Assembly (NCBI GenBank): GCA_027922465.2 | Contig: BQMF02000026.1 | Location: 1,240,001-1,304,000, forward strand | Reading direction: 5' to 3' | Length of the DNA: 64,000 bases | From: Turritopsis dohrnii | Lineage: Eukaryota; Cnidaria; Hydrozoa; Anthoathecata; Oceaniidae | Shown here: positions 34,501 to 45,619 of the stretch, piece by piece | Layout of the letters: each line of letters begins with the position of its first letter | Numbering within the stretch: position 1 is the first letter of the stretch | Notes under the pieces: generated by a model | Databases searched by the model: none | Told to the model about the DNA's origin: nothing | What the model saw: only the letters and a program-made list of their open reading frames with translations | Program-made: the position numbers and the translations under genes

Positions 34501-36887
34501 CTTTGATTTTCTTTTCTAATTTTGAGCATGAAATACTTCATTTATTTTTTTGTGTATAAAAAGCATCCCAAATGAGAAAATTGCTAAAAAAACAACTGAG
34601 TTAAATTGCCATTACAGCTTCCTGTTTTAAAAGTCATGACGTCACAGAGCGAATTTCATTTGAAGGATGTCTGACGTTCATTAAAGTTCAGCCTCTTCTG
34701 AAATTCTGAATTCTAGTTTTAAATCTGAAGTGATAATGATGAAGATAAAGAAGAAGAAGAATTAAACTCAGGTAGTTTGGAAAACTTGCATTTGTGCTCA
34801 CGCGAGGCATATTTGAAGAAATGATGATTTACAAGTGTAAATGCTGGAGGAAGGATGACAAGTACAAACATACATCTTTATTATAAAATAAAGGTACACG
34901 TTTTCCACAAGGGATCATGTCAAACAACTTAACATAGAATTATAGGGGACGGTTTCCATTTGTAGCCACTTTCAAAAATCTGATTATCTCTTTTATCTTC
35001 GAACATCAGTGTAAAATATGATGGAAAAAATGACAGCTGATATGTATATGCATTGAAAGATTAAATTTCCATAAGCTGTGTCATTCTTTATACACTCTTT
35101 GAAGATTTCAAATAGCTATAACCAAACGTTTGATAAGATTAAAACTTATATGAATGTAAATTTAGCAGCAATGATTCAAGAAAAAAAATAGCACTCATAC
35201 TGAAGCTAAACAATATTTTATATCACCAAGAACACAAGAAGTTTCATCAACAGAAACAAAATCTTCACATTCACGCAATCCCCACAGAAGGATCGATTGC
35301 GCTATGACGTCAAAAATTTGTGTGATCTCCATTGCAGTGCTCTTTTGCAAGCAACAATGGCGTCTGTTGTTAGATATCAAATAACAAAAAATTGAGTATA
35401 ATTATCACAGAAGATTAATGAGACCTTTCTACTAATATAAAAAATTTTCGATAAAGTCTTAATTTCCCTTTAAGGATACCATTTTGGTGGCTGACATTTT
35501 ACAATTTTTCCCAGCTTAATATGAGCCTATTTACTGTAAGGCAACTTTGTCACATTAACTTCCATGCAGTGTTTTTTTTCATTAAATCGACAAAATTGTG
35601 GCTGAAAGGAGAGTTCATAATTATTAGGAACACTTTTTAGTTGATTATTATTCTTTGTGCTAACTAGCTAGAAAAGTGCATTAGTTGGAAGCTAATACAA
35701 ACACAAAAAGAACAAGATGCCCTTACAGGCATAGGGATTTCTGCAAAATCAGCTAAAGCATGAAAAATGAAATATTTTATGACATGTTTGAAATTCGAAA
35801 AAAAAGTAGAAAGATCTAGGTGACCTTTTGGTTATGAACTGACTGCGCTAACCAACTGTGCCACGGAAGCCACAACTACATGTAATGATAGATATTTTTT
35901 GACTCTTCTGTTTACAAAACGTTGAGAACTTTTTTTAGTAAGAAACAAATGATCACAGTTCAAGATAATTATAATTTTCTTCTATAGATTTTCTTTTTTC
36001 ATCTTAAAATAAATATGGATATTTTCCTTAAAATCCATTTAATATTGATCAAAGAAACATTTCTAAATCTTTCGCTGACATGCAACTCACATTGCTTTGG
36101 TTTCGTGTAAATACACGCACAAAATTTCAAAAAAACGCTAGGCTTGGACAGCAGAAAAAAAAAAGAAAAACAAAGCCAGATTTAAAATATTTCTTGCTCC
36201 AAAAGTGAGCAGAAAGTGTGGCTGAGAAAGTGCTGAAAAATTTAAACCTATGCTTACTTTTTATAAATAAACATTAAATCTGCAATTTTGACAAGTAAAG
36301 TAGCTAAGCATTCAGTATCTGTCAGCCACTAAATAGTACATGTATAGAATTTGTAAGGGATTAATTACGGTTAGTGAAAGCAAATACTCTATCAAAACAC
36401 CCTTGGACTACTACTACTCCCCCAGCCGAAATGGCAGTAATTTACAACGAAAGAACAGAGGCTAGCAATTTTAAAAACTATCAAAACATTCCTTAAGTAT
36501 TTTAGTATTTGACCACTTATTCACTAAAACATTAATATTACTCCTACTAAAAACACATTGGAGAACTTCAGTTCCACCGTATTTGGAAGACTGCTTCAAA
36601 TACATAAAATTTTAAAACCTTGTTTTTGGTAACGTCTTTTGCTTCAAAGCTCTCTTGGTGTTAAGAAGAATCATCTAAGTGGTTCACACTTAAACTTTTT
36701 AAAAGCTGTTAATATTTTTTATGCTTTTTTATTTTGTCTTTGTTTTGTCTTGCAACAAAGTTTAAAACACAGTATTCTGATGAATTTTTCGCTTTAACTA
36801 TATTTCTTATATTTTTTTGAAGTTTTTTTTTTTCTCATTTCGTTCTTACATAAAAACATTGATATGAAATATGTATCCATGGTTATA
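31574..36887. other. Long stretch without a supported gene
   Basis: AT-rich DNA of 5.3 kb. Open frames are short and match no family I know. The missing first exon of the NTMT1-type gene could lie here but was not recognised. The only feature seen is a tRNA-Met-like relic at about 35807-35879. Two GACGTCA-type words occur at 34640 and 35305. Confidence 0.3.
35807..35879 (-). pseudogene. tRNA-Met(CAT)-like pseudogene
   Basis: The minus strand reads GGCACAGTTGGTTAGCGCAG (A box and D arm), then CAGTCAGTTCATAACCAAAA, where TTCATAA is a seven-base anticodon loop with CAT, then AGGTCACCTAGATC. The T arm has lost the GGTTCGA sequence and the acceptor stem does not pair well. It is a decayed tRNA or tRNA-derived SINE head. 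Confidence 0.5.
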
Positions 36888-38515
36888 CAAGTGCTGGTCA
36901 ACGAATTAGAATAATTTGAAATAGTGCAGTCATTAAATTCTTGGAATGCATTTTTTGTGCAGAAATCTAATCAGGTATTCACCGCACCTGTCCTACTCGT
37001 TAGACTAATCACAGAACTTGTTACCTGTAAAAAATTTGCTCAGCTGAGCTTTCCAAAAGGCCCATTTAGGCCATTTAACTGTGACACTGTTGTTTTATTG
37101 AATTAGAATAATGGAGAAACCGTTTCATTGAATTAGAATAAATGCTCGAATTTTTGTTTTCTGTGAAGAGTGTTCACTGTGCAGTATAAAGTCAGGGTTG
37201 AGTAGAATTTCTAAGTTGTAAAATCAATCATTGGTAAGCAGCGTGACCTCTCAACCGGAATAGTGGCTCAAATTCAAGCCCTTCGCCAACAAGGCTTGAC
37301 CCAAACTAAAATTGCTGAGCAGCTCGGCATCAGCCAGTCTTCCGTCTGCAAAGCTCTCAAGAAAAACTGCAGCAAGCGCACCAACTGTTCCAGCGTACGA
37401 AAACTTCTGCTCGCGACAACAAGCAGCTGAGAAAGATCGCAGTCAGCAACCGGTTCAAGTCCACTTCCGAGCTCACCGACTTGTGGAACAAGCAGACCAG
37501 CGCTGACGTCTCCAGATCAACCACTTACCGTCGTCTGCGTGAACTCGGCTTCAAATCTCGCGTTCCAGCAGTAAAACCGATGCTGAACAAGAAACAAATG
37601 GAGAAACGGCTGAAGTGGGCCAAAGAACACGGCGAGTGGACTGAGAAGACTGGCAGAAAGTGGTCTTCAGTGACGAATCACGCTTCTGCATCTCCTTCGG
37701 TGACCAAGGTCCTCGTATCTGGCATCGTGGTGGTAAAACCTACAACCACGAGTGCGTGAAAGATCCGTCAAGTTTCCCCAGAGCGTTTTGGTCTGGGGAT
37801 GCATGTCCGCCCGAGGTATAGGGAAACTCTGCTTCCTCAAGAAGACTGTCAATGCTGCCGTATATCAAGATGTTGTGGAAACGTTCCTGATTCCGACTGT
37901 TGAGGAACAGTTCGGCGAAGAAGACTTCATATTTCAACAGGATCTTGCACCGGCTCATGCAGCAAAGTCGACCAAAGATTGGTTCACTGAAAAACAGATT
38001 GAAGTTTTGGCATGGCCGGCCAACTCGCCTGACCTCAATGTCATTGAAAACCTGTGGGCCATCGTCAAGCGGAAAATCGCGACAGAAGCCTACTACGCTG
38101 GACCAACTGAAGCAGAACATCGCCACTGCCTGGGAAGCTGTGAGTGCGGAAACTTGCGACAAGCTGGTCAAATCGATGCCTCGGAGACTTCAGGCAGTCA
38201 TACAAGCCAAGGGGGCAGCAACAAAATACTGAGAAAGTGATGATTCTAATTATAATAAAAATTATTCTAATTCAATGAAACGGTTTCTCCATTATTCTAA
38301 TTCAATAAAACAACAGTGTCACAGTTAAATGGCCTAAATGGGCCTTTTGGAAAGCTCAGCTGAGCAAATTTTTTACAGGTAACGAGTTCTGTGATTAGTC
38401 TAACAAGTAGGACAGGTGCGGTGAACACCTGATTTGCTTTCTGCACAAAAAATGCATTCAAAGAATTTAATGACTGCACTATTTCAAATTATTCTAATTT
38501 GTTGACCAGCACTTG
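36888..38515 (+). mobile_element. Tc1-type DNA transposon, full length
   Basis: 1628 bp bounded by CAAGTGCTGGTCAAC...GTTGACCAGCACTTG and flanked by TA on both sides (36886-36887 and 38516-38517). The terminal inverted repeats are about 245 bp and nearly identical (60 codons translated from each arm differ at about three positions), which indicates a recent insertion. GC content is clearly higher than in the surrounding DNA, as expected for a horizontally acquired element. Confidence 0.92.
37230..38240 (+). pseudogene. Tc1/mariner transposase (DD34E), frameshifted
   Basis: Plus-strand reading through shifts shows an N-terminal HTH (GLTQTKIAEQLGISQSSVCK) at about 37290, a second HTH/linker (STTYRRLRELGFKSRVPAVK) at about 37520, then the catalytic motifs V-V-F-S-D-E-S-R-F (first D, about 37660), F-Q-Q-D-L-A-P-A-H (second D, about 37935) and SPDLNVIENLW (E, about 38030-38060): a DD34E Tc1 arrangement. 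Frame changes occur near 37390, 37650, 37760 and 38095. All catalytic residues are present in the DNA, but no single frame encodes the protein. Confidence 0.88.
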
Positions 38516-38517
38516 TA

Positions 38518-40669
38518 TTCATGCATTATTATGCATATTTCTTTTGTTTGTATCAAATAGTTGCTGGTGCTTTTTAATTAAGTGTTATTGGCACATTTTA
38601 AAGGTAACTTAAGCGTAGGAGATATACAAAGCTTGACAGAGTTTCATGAAGGATTTCAGACAAATAGGTTTAGATCTATTTGTTTTGTATATTGTCAGTT
38701 GAGGTGCTGTGCTACCGTTTTGTGCTATATGGCTCTTGTTAAAACATATAGCTTAGCTATTATTCTCACCAACTTGTATATGAACACAGATGTTATAGAG
38801 TAATCATAAAACAGCACACTCATATTAGCTTCTACAGCTTTACTTTTTGTTTTCAGCCACCACATTGTATATTTTATAAAATCTATACATTGTACTTTCC
38901 AAATAATCTGTGAGTTTGTTTACTTTATTGGTGTAAAGATAAAAAAATACAACCATTATATATTACGATGCATTGTAAGCCACTTATTTTTACAATTAAC
39001 AAAATAAGGCATGGTTACATTATAGCAGCATAGTTAATTTTAAGTATTAAAGGGGAAGTTAACACAAAAATAACATCACATAATTTTTTAATATATTTTC
39101 CTAATTAGTCCAAAAAAAACATAAAATATAAACTTTTATATATCAAAAACATGATCTTGTTCATAACGACACTTTATATGCTGCAAATAGCGATTTTTGA
39201 GCCAACCTCTGAACTTAATGTTGGAATTCAAGATGCAGTGAAAGATAGGCTTTTCTGTCATTCCTATGTTATCAACCATTCCTATGTTATCAACCATATA
39301 TCAAAAAATGATTTTTGTGTTAACTGTCCCTTTAACTAAGAAGTAACCTGTTCAAACATGTCTTAAAAGAACTTGACAATGTAAGCCACTTTACAAGCAT
39401 TTAAGATCATATTCCCAAATTTATATACACCATGGTTAGCTGTCAGCCAATTTTGATACTCTAATTTGGAATAAAAAAGTGACTGACTTTAATGTTATTA
39501 TTTTTCGAGAGTGGTGCTGCAGCATAAGTATTGACTGACTTAGAGAGAAAGTGTTAATTAGGTGAACTGTGTATAAATTACAGAGTGTGAAGTGAAAATT
39601 AGTCTCTCGAGAGGAAGCGTGGAGAGTCGTGGTGTTGTGTTAGTGCAGGGATTGTGGTGCAATATAAGTGTATAGTGGGGTGCATTGTCCTGTTCTTGTG
39701 TCCTCCTTGTCAGTAGTCATTTTGTATCAGTGTGATGCGCAAGGTTGATGTCTCGTTTATTAATAATATAGAAATTATGATGTTTAAGTAAATTAGAAGC
39801 TAGAAATGTGCAATAAAATGAGAGAAGTCTTTCATAGTGTGAAAAAAAAAACGTGTGTATGAGTTTGCCAAGACAAAGGCAGAATTGTAGGTCCTTCATC
39901 AGGAGCTGACACCTACATTTGCACAATGTCAGTTCGTTTCTGGTGACCTATGGTACCACGGTCTATCAGCTCTACGAACTACTCATACTTTTAGCAGGGG
40001 TTCTTGTATATACTATGGGTGACTTGGGAGGACGGGGAAACAAGTGATTGAATTAAAAAACTTACGTTTAGGTAGCTATGCTTGACGCGTCTGTTTATAT
40101 CAAGAAATAAAATCTTTCTGTTATTTTTTGTTTGTGTCGCCGTGTCTATGGTGCGAAATTCGAATGACGTTCGATTTGGATTCCATTGACGTAATCCTTG
40201 TGTAAAACATGGTGGTTCGATTAAAAATGGTGGTTCGGTTTGGATTTGGTTTGGATTTTATTGACGTGAATGTTTAAATGGGAATGTAAGTTGTATGGTG
40301 CGGCGTAAGTGTGTGCCTGGAGGTATACTTAGGGACATTGTTGTGTATGTGGACGTAGAAGGCATGTGTGTTCTTATAGATGTGGAGGAGGGTGTGTATG
40401 TCATGTTGTGTTGTTTTACTTTGTGTGTGACTGACTTTAAAAAATTCTCAAAAAGGGAGCTCGTTTTTTACCATGATCCTCTTATATTCATGAAAGAAAA
40501 TTTCAAAATTTTACAATTTGTTTAAGATTTTTTTTCCATAACACCTTCCTTTGAAAATCATTAAGTATTTAGCCAAATGCTAAGTACTAATTAAGTTAAA
40601 TAGTTAAGTACCTTGCTAAAAACATTCATCAAGCCATGGCTACCAAATAAATAAGGATTTGAAAACATG
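38518..40669. other. No supported gene
   Basis: AT-rich, with a G-rich, GTGTGT-like stretch at 39600-39720 and 40290-40430. Short open frames show no recognisable family. Confidence 0.3.
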
Positions 40670-41539
40670 CAGGCCTGGTCGTAAGAGGTGTGCGATCACA
40701 CGCGCACGCCTCCACACACGCCAAGATTTATTTGCAATGACAAGTGTGATAACAGATGTTTATTTAAAAGTCAACACTAAACCTTTCGCAAAATATTGAA
40801 ACTCACAAAAGTTTTGCTTCGGAAATTGTTCATATACTTCAATTAAATTTTACAATAAATATTTCTCAGATAAGAACGAAACTTTGCTACCATTTCTGTA
40901 GTGAGGTCTGCGATTGGTTTGGAATACGCTAGCAGGCCTTTTCATAACAGGCGTGCGATCGCTCACGCGCACGCAAATACGCGCCCAAGTTCAATATTTC
41001 TTGCATCACCCGAGCGATGATTCACTCGCCCAGCTTTGATAAACAACAATTTATCTGAGCGATTTATAGTTAATACCTATCAAAAGGAATGAATATATAT
41101 TTTAGTGTTAGAAAATATGCATAACAAAAACGTCATGAATAGCTTGGTTAATTTCATAACGCCCTCGAAACGAAAACTTAAAAGCAATTCTATTACTAGA
41201 TCTTTTCATGATCAAGTTCAAAAATATATTGCGCAAGATTTACGTTATTGAAATTACAACAATACACCTTTCCCGAGATTATTTTCCGTAACATGAAAAC
41301 GAGGTTGGATGTACTTAAAATGTAAACAAACGAAGGAAACACAACGTTCAAGTAGAAGTAAATCAAATAAATCAGAAGAACAGCTGTAATATCACATTAA
41401 TAAAGATTACAGCAGGTTATTCAGAAAGTTAGTAAAGAAAAGTGATAAACCTTTGTTGAAACACTGAATGAAAATATAAAATACATCAATTAATGATAAC
41501 CGCACATAATGTACCTTTCCAATTGCAGCGCAAAGTTAT

Positions 41540-41612
41540 CGGATCGAGTGGGACTCGAACCCACGACCTCTCGCTTGCCGGGCGATTGCTCTAACCACTA
41601 AGCTACCGACCC
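41540..41612 (-). tRNA. tRNA-like copy in the inverted arm
   Basis: Same 73-base cloverleaf as the plus copies. The anticodon loop reads CCGGCAA (GGC, formally Ala) with C instead of the universal U at position 33. Confidence 0.6.
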
Positions 41613-41815
41613 CTTGCGATCACACTAGTTCGTAGCAGACGAGGGGAGCGGAACCGCTCAATTGAACCTGAATGCCTACGAATCGCTAACGAGTTGGTTG
41701 GAACTTGAATCACCTCTGAGCATCTATCCAATGAGATTCCACTGATTCGTAGGCATTCAGGTTCAATTGAGCGGTTCCGCTCCCCTCGTCTGCTACGAAC
41801 TAGTGTGATCGCAAG

Positions 41816-41888
41816 GGGTCGGTAGCTTAGTGGTTAGAGCAATCGCCCGACAAGCGAGAGGTCGTGGGTTCGAGTCCCACTCGATCCG
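41816..41888 (+). tRNA. tRNA-like copy 1 (GAC anticodon, C33)
   Basis: Complete cloverleaf: acceptor GGGTCGG pairs with TCGATCC (two G-U), D stem GCTT/GAGC, anticodon stem ATCGC/GCGAG (first pair broken), loop CCGACAA, T stem GTGGG/CCCAC with loop TTCGAGT. The B box GGTTCGAGTCC is perfect. C33 and a formal Val-GAC anticodon make decoding use unlikely. Confidence 0.6.
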
Positions 41889-41963
41889 ATAACTTTGCGC
41901 TGCAATTGGAAAGGTACATTATGTGCGGTTATCATTAATTGATGTATATATCGATATAGCACA

Positions 41964-42008
41964 TTGGTTTCAGTTAACTGACTGAAGATGGACTATGTCC
42001 GAAACCGG
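41964..42008 (+). ncRNA. Hammerhead-ribozyme-like motif 1
   Basis: Order 5'-TTGGT (stem III) - T - TCAG/TTAA/CTGA (stem I hairpin) - CTGAAGA - T - GGAC/TAT/GTCC (stem II) - GAA - ACCGG (stem III). The conserved CUGANGA and GAA(A) core and all three helices fit a hammerhead of the type III order. Weak points are one extra T between the core and stem II, GUU as the cleavage triplet, and two G-U pairs in stem III. Predicted cut after 41969. Confidence 0.45.
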
Positions 42009-42196
42009 GGCTCTGTTGGGCGAATGCCTCTCCCCAATGTACTACACCTTCCTAGTTGCATCAAAGTTAACGAGTTGGTTGGAACTTGAATCACCTCTGA
42101 GCATCTATCCAATGAGATTCCACTGATTCGTAGGCATTCAGGTTCAATTGAGCGGTTCCGCTCCCCTCTTCTGCTACGAACTAGTGTGATCGCAAG

Positions 42197-42269
42197 GGGT
42201 CGGTAGCTTAGTGGTTAGAGCAATCGCCCGGCAAGCGAGAGGTCGTGGGTTCGAGTCCCACTCGATCCG
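42197..42269 (+). tRNA. tRNA-like copy 2 (GGC anticodon, C33)
   Basis: Identical to copy 1 apart from anticodon loop CCGGCAA. Confidence 0.6.
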
Positions 42270-42344
42270 ATAACTTTGCGCTGCAATTGGAAAGGTACAT
42301 TATGTGCGGTTATCATTAATTGATGTATATATCGATATAGCACA

Positions 42345-42389
42345 TTGGTTTCAGTTAACTGACTGAAGATGGACTATGTCCGAAACCGG
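42345..42389 (+). ncRNA. Hammerhead-ribozyme-like motif 2
   Basis: Same sequence and fold as motif 1, 381 bp downstream. Confidence 0.45.
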
Positions 42390-42577
42390 GGCTCTGTTGG
42401 GCGAATGCCTCTCCCCAATGTACTACACCTTCCTAGTTGCATCAAAGTTAACGAGTTGGTTGGAACTTGAATCACCTCTGAGCATCTATCCAATGAGATT
42501 CCACTGATTCGTAGGCATTCAGGTTCAATTGAGCGGTTCCGCTCCCCTCGTCTGCTACGAACTAGTGTGATCGCAAG

Positions 42578-42650
42578 GGGTCGGTAGCTTAGTGGTTAGA
42601 GCAATCGCCCGACAAGCGAGAGGTCGTGGGTTCGAGTCCCACTCGATCCG
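42578..42650 (+). tRNA. tRNA-like copy 3 (GAC anticodon, C33)
   Basis: Identical to copy 1. Confidence 0.6.
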
Positions 42651-42725
42651 ATAACTTTGCGCTGCAATTGGAAAGGTACATTATGTGCGGTTATCATTAA
42701 TTGATGTATATATCGATATAGCACA

Positions 42726-42770
42726 TTGGTTTCAGTTAACTGACTGAAGATGGACTATGTCCGAAACCGG
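42726..42770 (+). ncRNA. Hammerhead-ribozyme-like motif 3
   Basis: Same sequence and fold as motif 1. Confidence 0.45.
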
Positions 42771-42958
42771 GGCTCTGTTGGGCGAATGCCTCTCCCCTAT
42801 GTACTACACCTTCCTAGTTGCATCAAAGTTAACGAGTTGGTTGGAACTTGAATCACCTCTGAGCATCTATCCAATGAGATTCCACTGATTCGTAGGCATT
42901 CAGGTTCAATTGAGCGGTTCCGCTCCCCTCGTCTGCTACGAACTAGTGTGATCGCAAG

Positions 42959-43031
42959 GGGTCGGTAGCTTAGTGGTTAGAGCAATCGCCCGGCAAGCGA
43001 GAGGTCGTGGGTTCGAGTCCCACTCGATCCG
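42959..43031 (+). tRNA. tRNA-like copy 4 (GGC anticodon, C33)
   Basis: Identical to copy 2. Confidence 0.6.
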
Positions 43032-43106
43032 ATAACTTTGCGCTGCAATTGGAAAGGTACATTATGTGCGGTTATCATTAATTGATGTATATATCGATAT
43101 AGCACA

Positions 43107-43151
43107 TTGGTTTCAGTTAACTGACTGAAGATGGACTATGTCCGAAACCGG
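43107..43151 (+). ncRNA. Hammerhead-ribozyme-like motif 4
   Basis: Same sequence and fold as motif 1; a fifth copy is cut off by the array end at 43498. Confidence 0.45.
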
Positions 43152-43339
43152 GGCTCTGTTGGGCGAATGCCTCTCCCCAATGTACTACACCTTCCTAGTT
43201 GCATCAAAGTTAACGAGTTGGTTGGAACTTGAATCACCTCTGAGCATCTATCCAATGAGATTCCACTGATTCGTAGGCATTCAGGTTCAATTGAGCGGTT
43301 CCGCTCCCCTCGTCTGCTACGAACTAGTGTGATCGCAAG

Positions 43340-43412
43340 GGGTCGGTAGCTTAGTGGTTAGAGCAATCGCCCGGCAAGCGAGAGGTCGTGGGTTCGAGTC
43401 CCACTCGATCCG
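43340..43412 (+). tRNA. tRNA-like copy 5 (GGC anticodon, C33)
   Basis: Identical to copy 2; last full tRNA-like segment of the array. Confidence 0.6.
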
Positions 43413-43567
43413 ATAACTTTGCGCTGCAATTGGAAAGGTACATTATGTGCGGTTATCATTAATTGATGTATATATCGATATAGCACATTGGTTTCAGTAA
43501 AATATAAAAAAAACATTATTTTGAGTAAAATGTGTGTTAGTGAGTGCAACAAATTTTATTTTAAAAA

Positions 43568-45121
43568 ATGGAAGATAAAAAAGATAGAGAGCAGCAATAT
43601 TCTGGTTCAACCAGATTAAGACCTCAAAAAGCTGGTGAAGGTGGAAAGGGCATCGAATGTTGCATTCCAGAATGCAAGAGTAGATTTTATAACCGAGATA
43701 TGGAGAAAACTGGAATTAGCTTTTTTAAATTTCCAAAGGATGATAAAATAAGAAACTTGTGGAAACGTACGATTAATCTCTACAGGAGAAAAGATGCTGG
43801 GGATAATTTTGAGATAAAAGCCAGTACTGTTGTTTGCGAGTTTCACTTTGAAGCTAAAGACATTAGAGTGACACTTGGAAGAGGTATAAAAAAATTGAAT
43901 CCTGAAGCTGTGCCTTCAATATTTTCGTTCAAAAGAAAAGCTGAGCCTTCGAAAAGAAAATCACCTAAAACACGCATATTACATGATTCCAGTGCTTCAT
44001 GCCCACTTGATAACCCAGAAGATTCATCTTCAGATACTGATGAAAGGGATAGGGAAATTTACGAATTAAAAAAGCAAATTGATGATCTTCAAACGCAAAA
44101 TATATTTCTTTCAAAAGAAGTCACAAAATTAAAAAGCGAAATAAAAAAGAACTCCTACAGATATGAAAATGTTGTTGAAGATTCTACTCTTTTTAAAGCA
44201 GAAACTGGATTGGAGAAAGATGCATTTGAAGAATTATATATGTTGCTTGATTTAGATGAGAATTGCTCTAACATAAAATTCTACGAATCAAAACTAAAAG
44301 CAAATGTAATCACTTCTCCTTACCAGGACAAACAAGGACCAAAAGTGAAATTGGGACCAAAAGATCAACTTTTTTTGTTTTTGTCATGGCTTAAATGTGG
44401 TTTCAGTATGAGACATACTGCTTGGCTTTTCGGCATTTCCAAGTCAACTGCATCGAGATATATCATCACCATGGTTAACCTGCTGTATTTTACACTTGGA
44501 TCAATACCAATATGGCCTTCTAAAGCTCAAGTTCAAGAAACCATGCCCAAATCATTTAAAGACACCTATCCTACCACACGCTGTATAATCGATTGCACAG
44601 AATTATTCTGCCAGAAACCTTCTTCCTTGTCTGCCCAAAGTAATATGTATTCTCACTACAAAAGTCATGTCACATATAAAGGTTTGTTAGGGATAGCACC
44701 TTCAGGAGCTATAACTTTTATTAGCCAATTATATGAGGGTTCCATCTCTGATAAAGAAATAGTAAATCGTTCGGGATTAATCAATGAGCAGTTATGGGAA
44801 GAAAATGACAGCATAATGGCCGACAGAGGATTCACAATAACAGACTTATTAAAACCAGTTAATGTAAAACTCAACATCCCATCATTTTTACGTGGACGTG
44901 AACAATTTACAGAAGAATAAGTAACACAAAGTCAGACTATAGCTTCAGTACGTATACATGTTGAGCGAGCAATACAACGAGTTAAAAAGTTCAAGCAAAT
45001 TCGAAATGAGATACCCTTAACGTTACATGGATCTATTAATCAACTATGGACTGTCTCTTGCCTACTATGTAACCTTATGTCGCCACTCATACAAAATGAT
45101 ACCGAAGCTGCAACTGATTGA
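43568..45121 (+). pseudogene. THAP-domain DDE transposase (ISL2EU type), one in-frame stop
   Basis: An ORF of 450 codons ends at TAA 44918-44920. The same frame continues for 66 more codons to TGA 45121 with clear transposase sequence, so this is one gene with a premature stop. Domains: THAP zinc finger at residues 31-120 (C-C-I-P-E-C, then V-C-E-F-H-F, ending A-V-P-S-I-F); a coiled coil near 170-200; HTH_Tnp_4 near 265-310 (FLFLSWLKCGFSMRHTAWLF); DDE_Tnp_4 with D in I-I-D-C-T-E (about 344), D in I-M-A-D-R-G-F (about 418) and, beyond the stop, E in HVERAIQRVKKF. THAP finger, HTH and catalytic residues are all present; only the stop separates the third catalytic residue. THAP binds the element ends and the DDE core cuts and joins DNA. 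The ATG lies 59 bp after the array insertion, so the native promoter is probably displaced. Confidence 0.9.
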
Positions 45122-45619
45122 CACACAAAAATCATTATTTACATTAAAATAAAATATATAATATTCTATTTGTGTTGGAAAAATTTAATCAAGGTAAAGC
45201 AGTGCACACTTTTTGAAGAATGCCAGAACACCCACATCTAATTTATGGAATTATTGTGCCTTGTAGTATTACCTGATTATATTTTTCACTTTATATATTC
45301 TTTTAGTAAAAAGTTTTTGTAGAAACTGTTAAGTTTCTTAATAAGTTCTTTAAAATAAAGTTCATCAAAATATGTTTTTACAATAAGTAAGCCTTTGAAC
45401 GTATAAACTATAAAATAAGAAAATGAGACTTGAGCTAAGCCCATTGCCATTTGAACTTGACAATAATAACCGATTGGTTATTTGACTAAAATTTCATTCC
45501 TAATGGTTTTCGTATAAATCGAATCACTCGATAAATATCTCTCTTCTTGAAACTTTCTTCCTCTGTCTGCTGTTTTCATAATAGACCTACCCTGTTTTCC
45601 ACATTTCATACGATGTTGT

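Larger units (their letters stand above)
41482..43498 (+). repeat. tRNA-like / hammerhead-like tandem array, 381-bp unit, with inverted first copy
   Basis: An inverted partial copy (41482-about 41683) is followed by head-to-tail units whose tRNA-like segments recur exactly every 381 bp (41816, 42197, 42578, 42959, 43340). The whole block is flanked by an 11-bp direct repeat AAAATATAAAA (41471-41481 and 43499-43509), so it inserted as one piece. It ends inside the hammerhead-like motif (43488-43498). No TTTT occurs within the unit, so Pol III transcription starting at a tRNA-like box would not stop inside the array. Units differ at a few positions only; the anticodon-loop base alternates A, G, A, G, G. 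Confidence 0.9.

Noticed and set aside
36924..38479. Two similar 60-codon ORFs at either end of the Tc1 element
   Set aside because: They are the two arms of the terminal inverted repeat.
41540..43412. A cluster of functional tRNA-Ala/Val genes
   Set aside because: C33, a mismatched first anticodon-stem pair, exact 381-bp periodicity and flanking target duplications point to a mobile repeat, not a tRNA gene cluster.
41482..43498. CRISPR-like array
   Set aside because: Units are contiguous and near-identical throughout, with no short repeat/variable spacer pattern, in a eukaryotic context.
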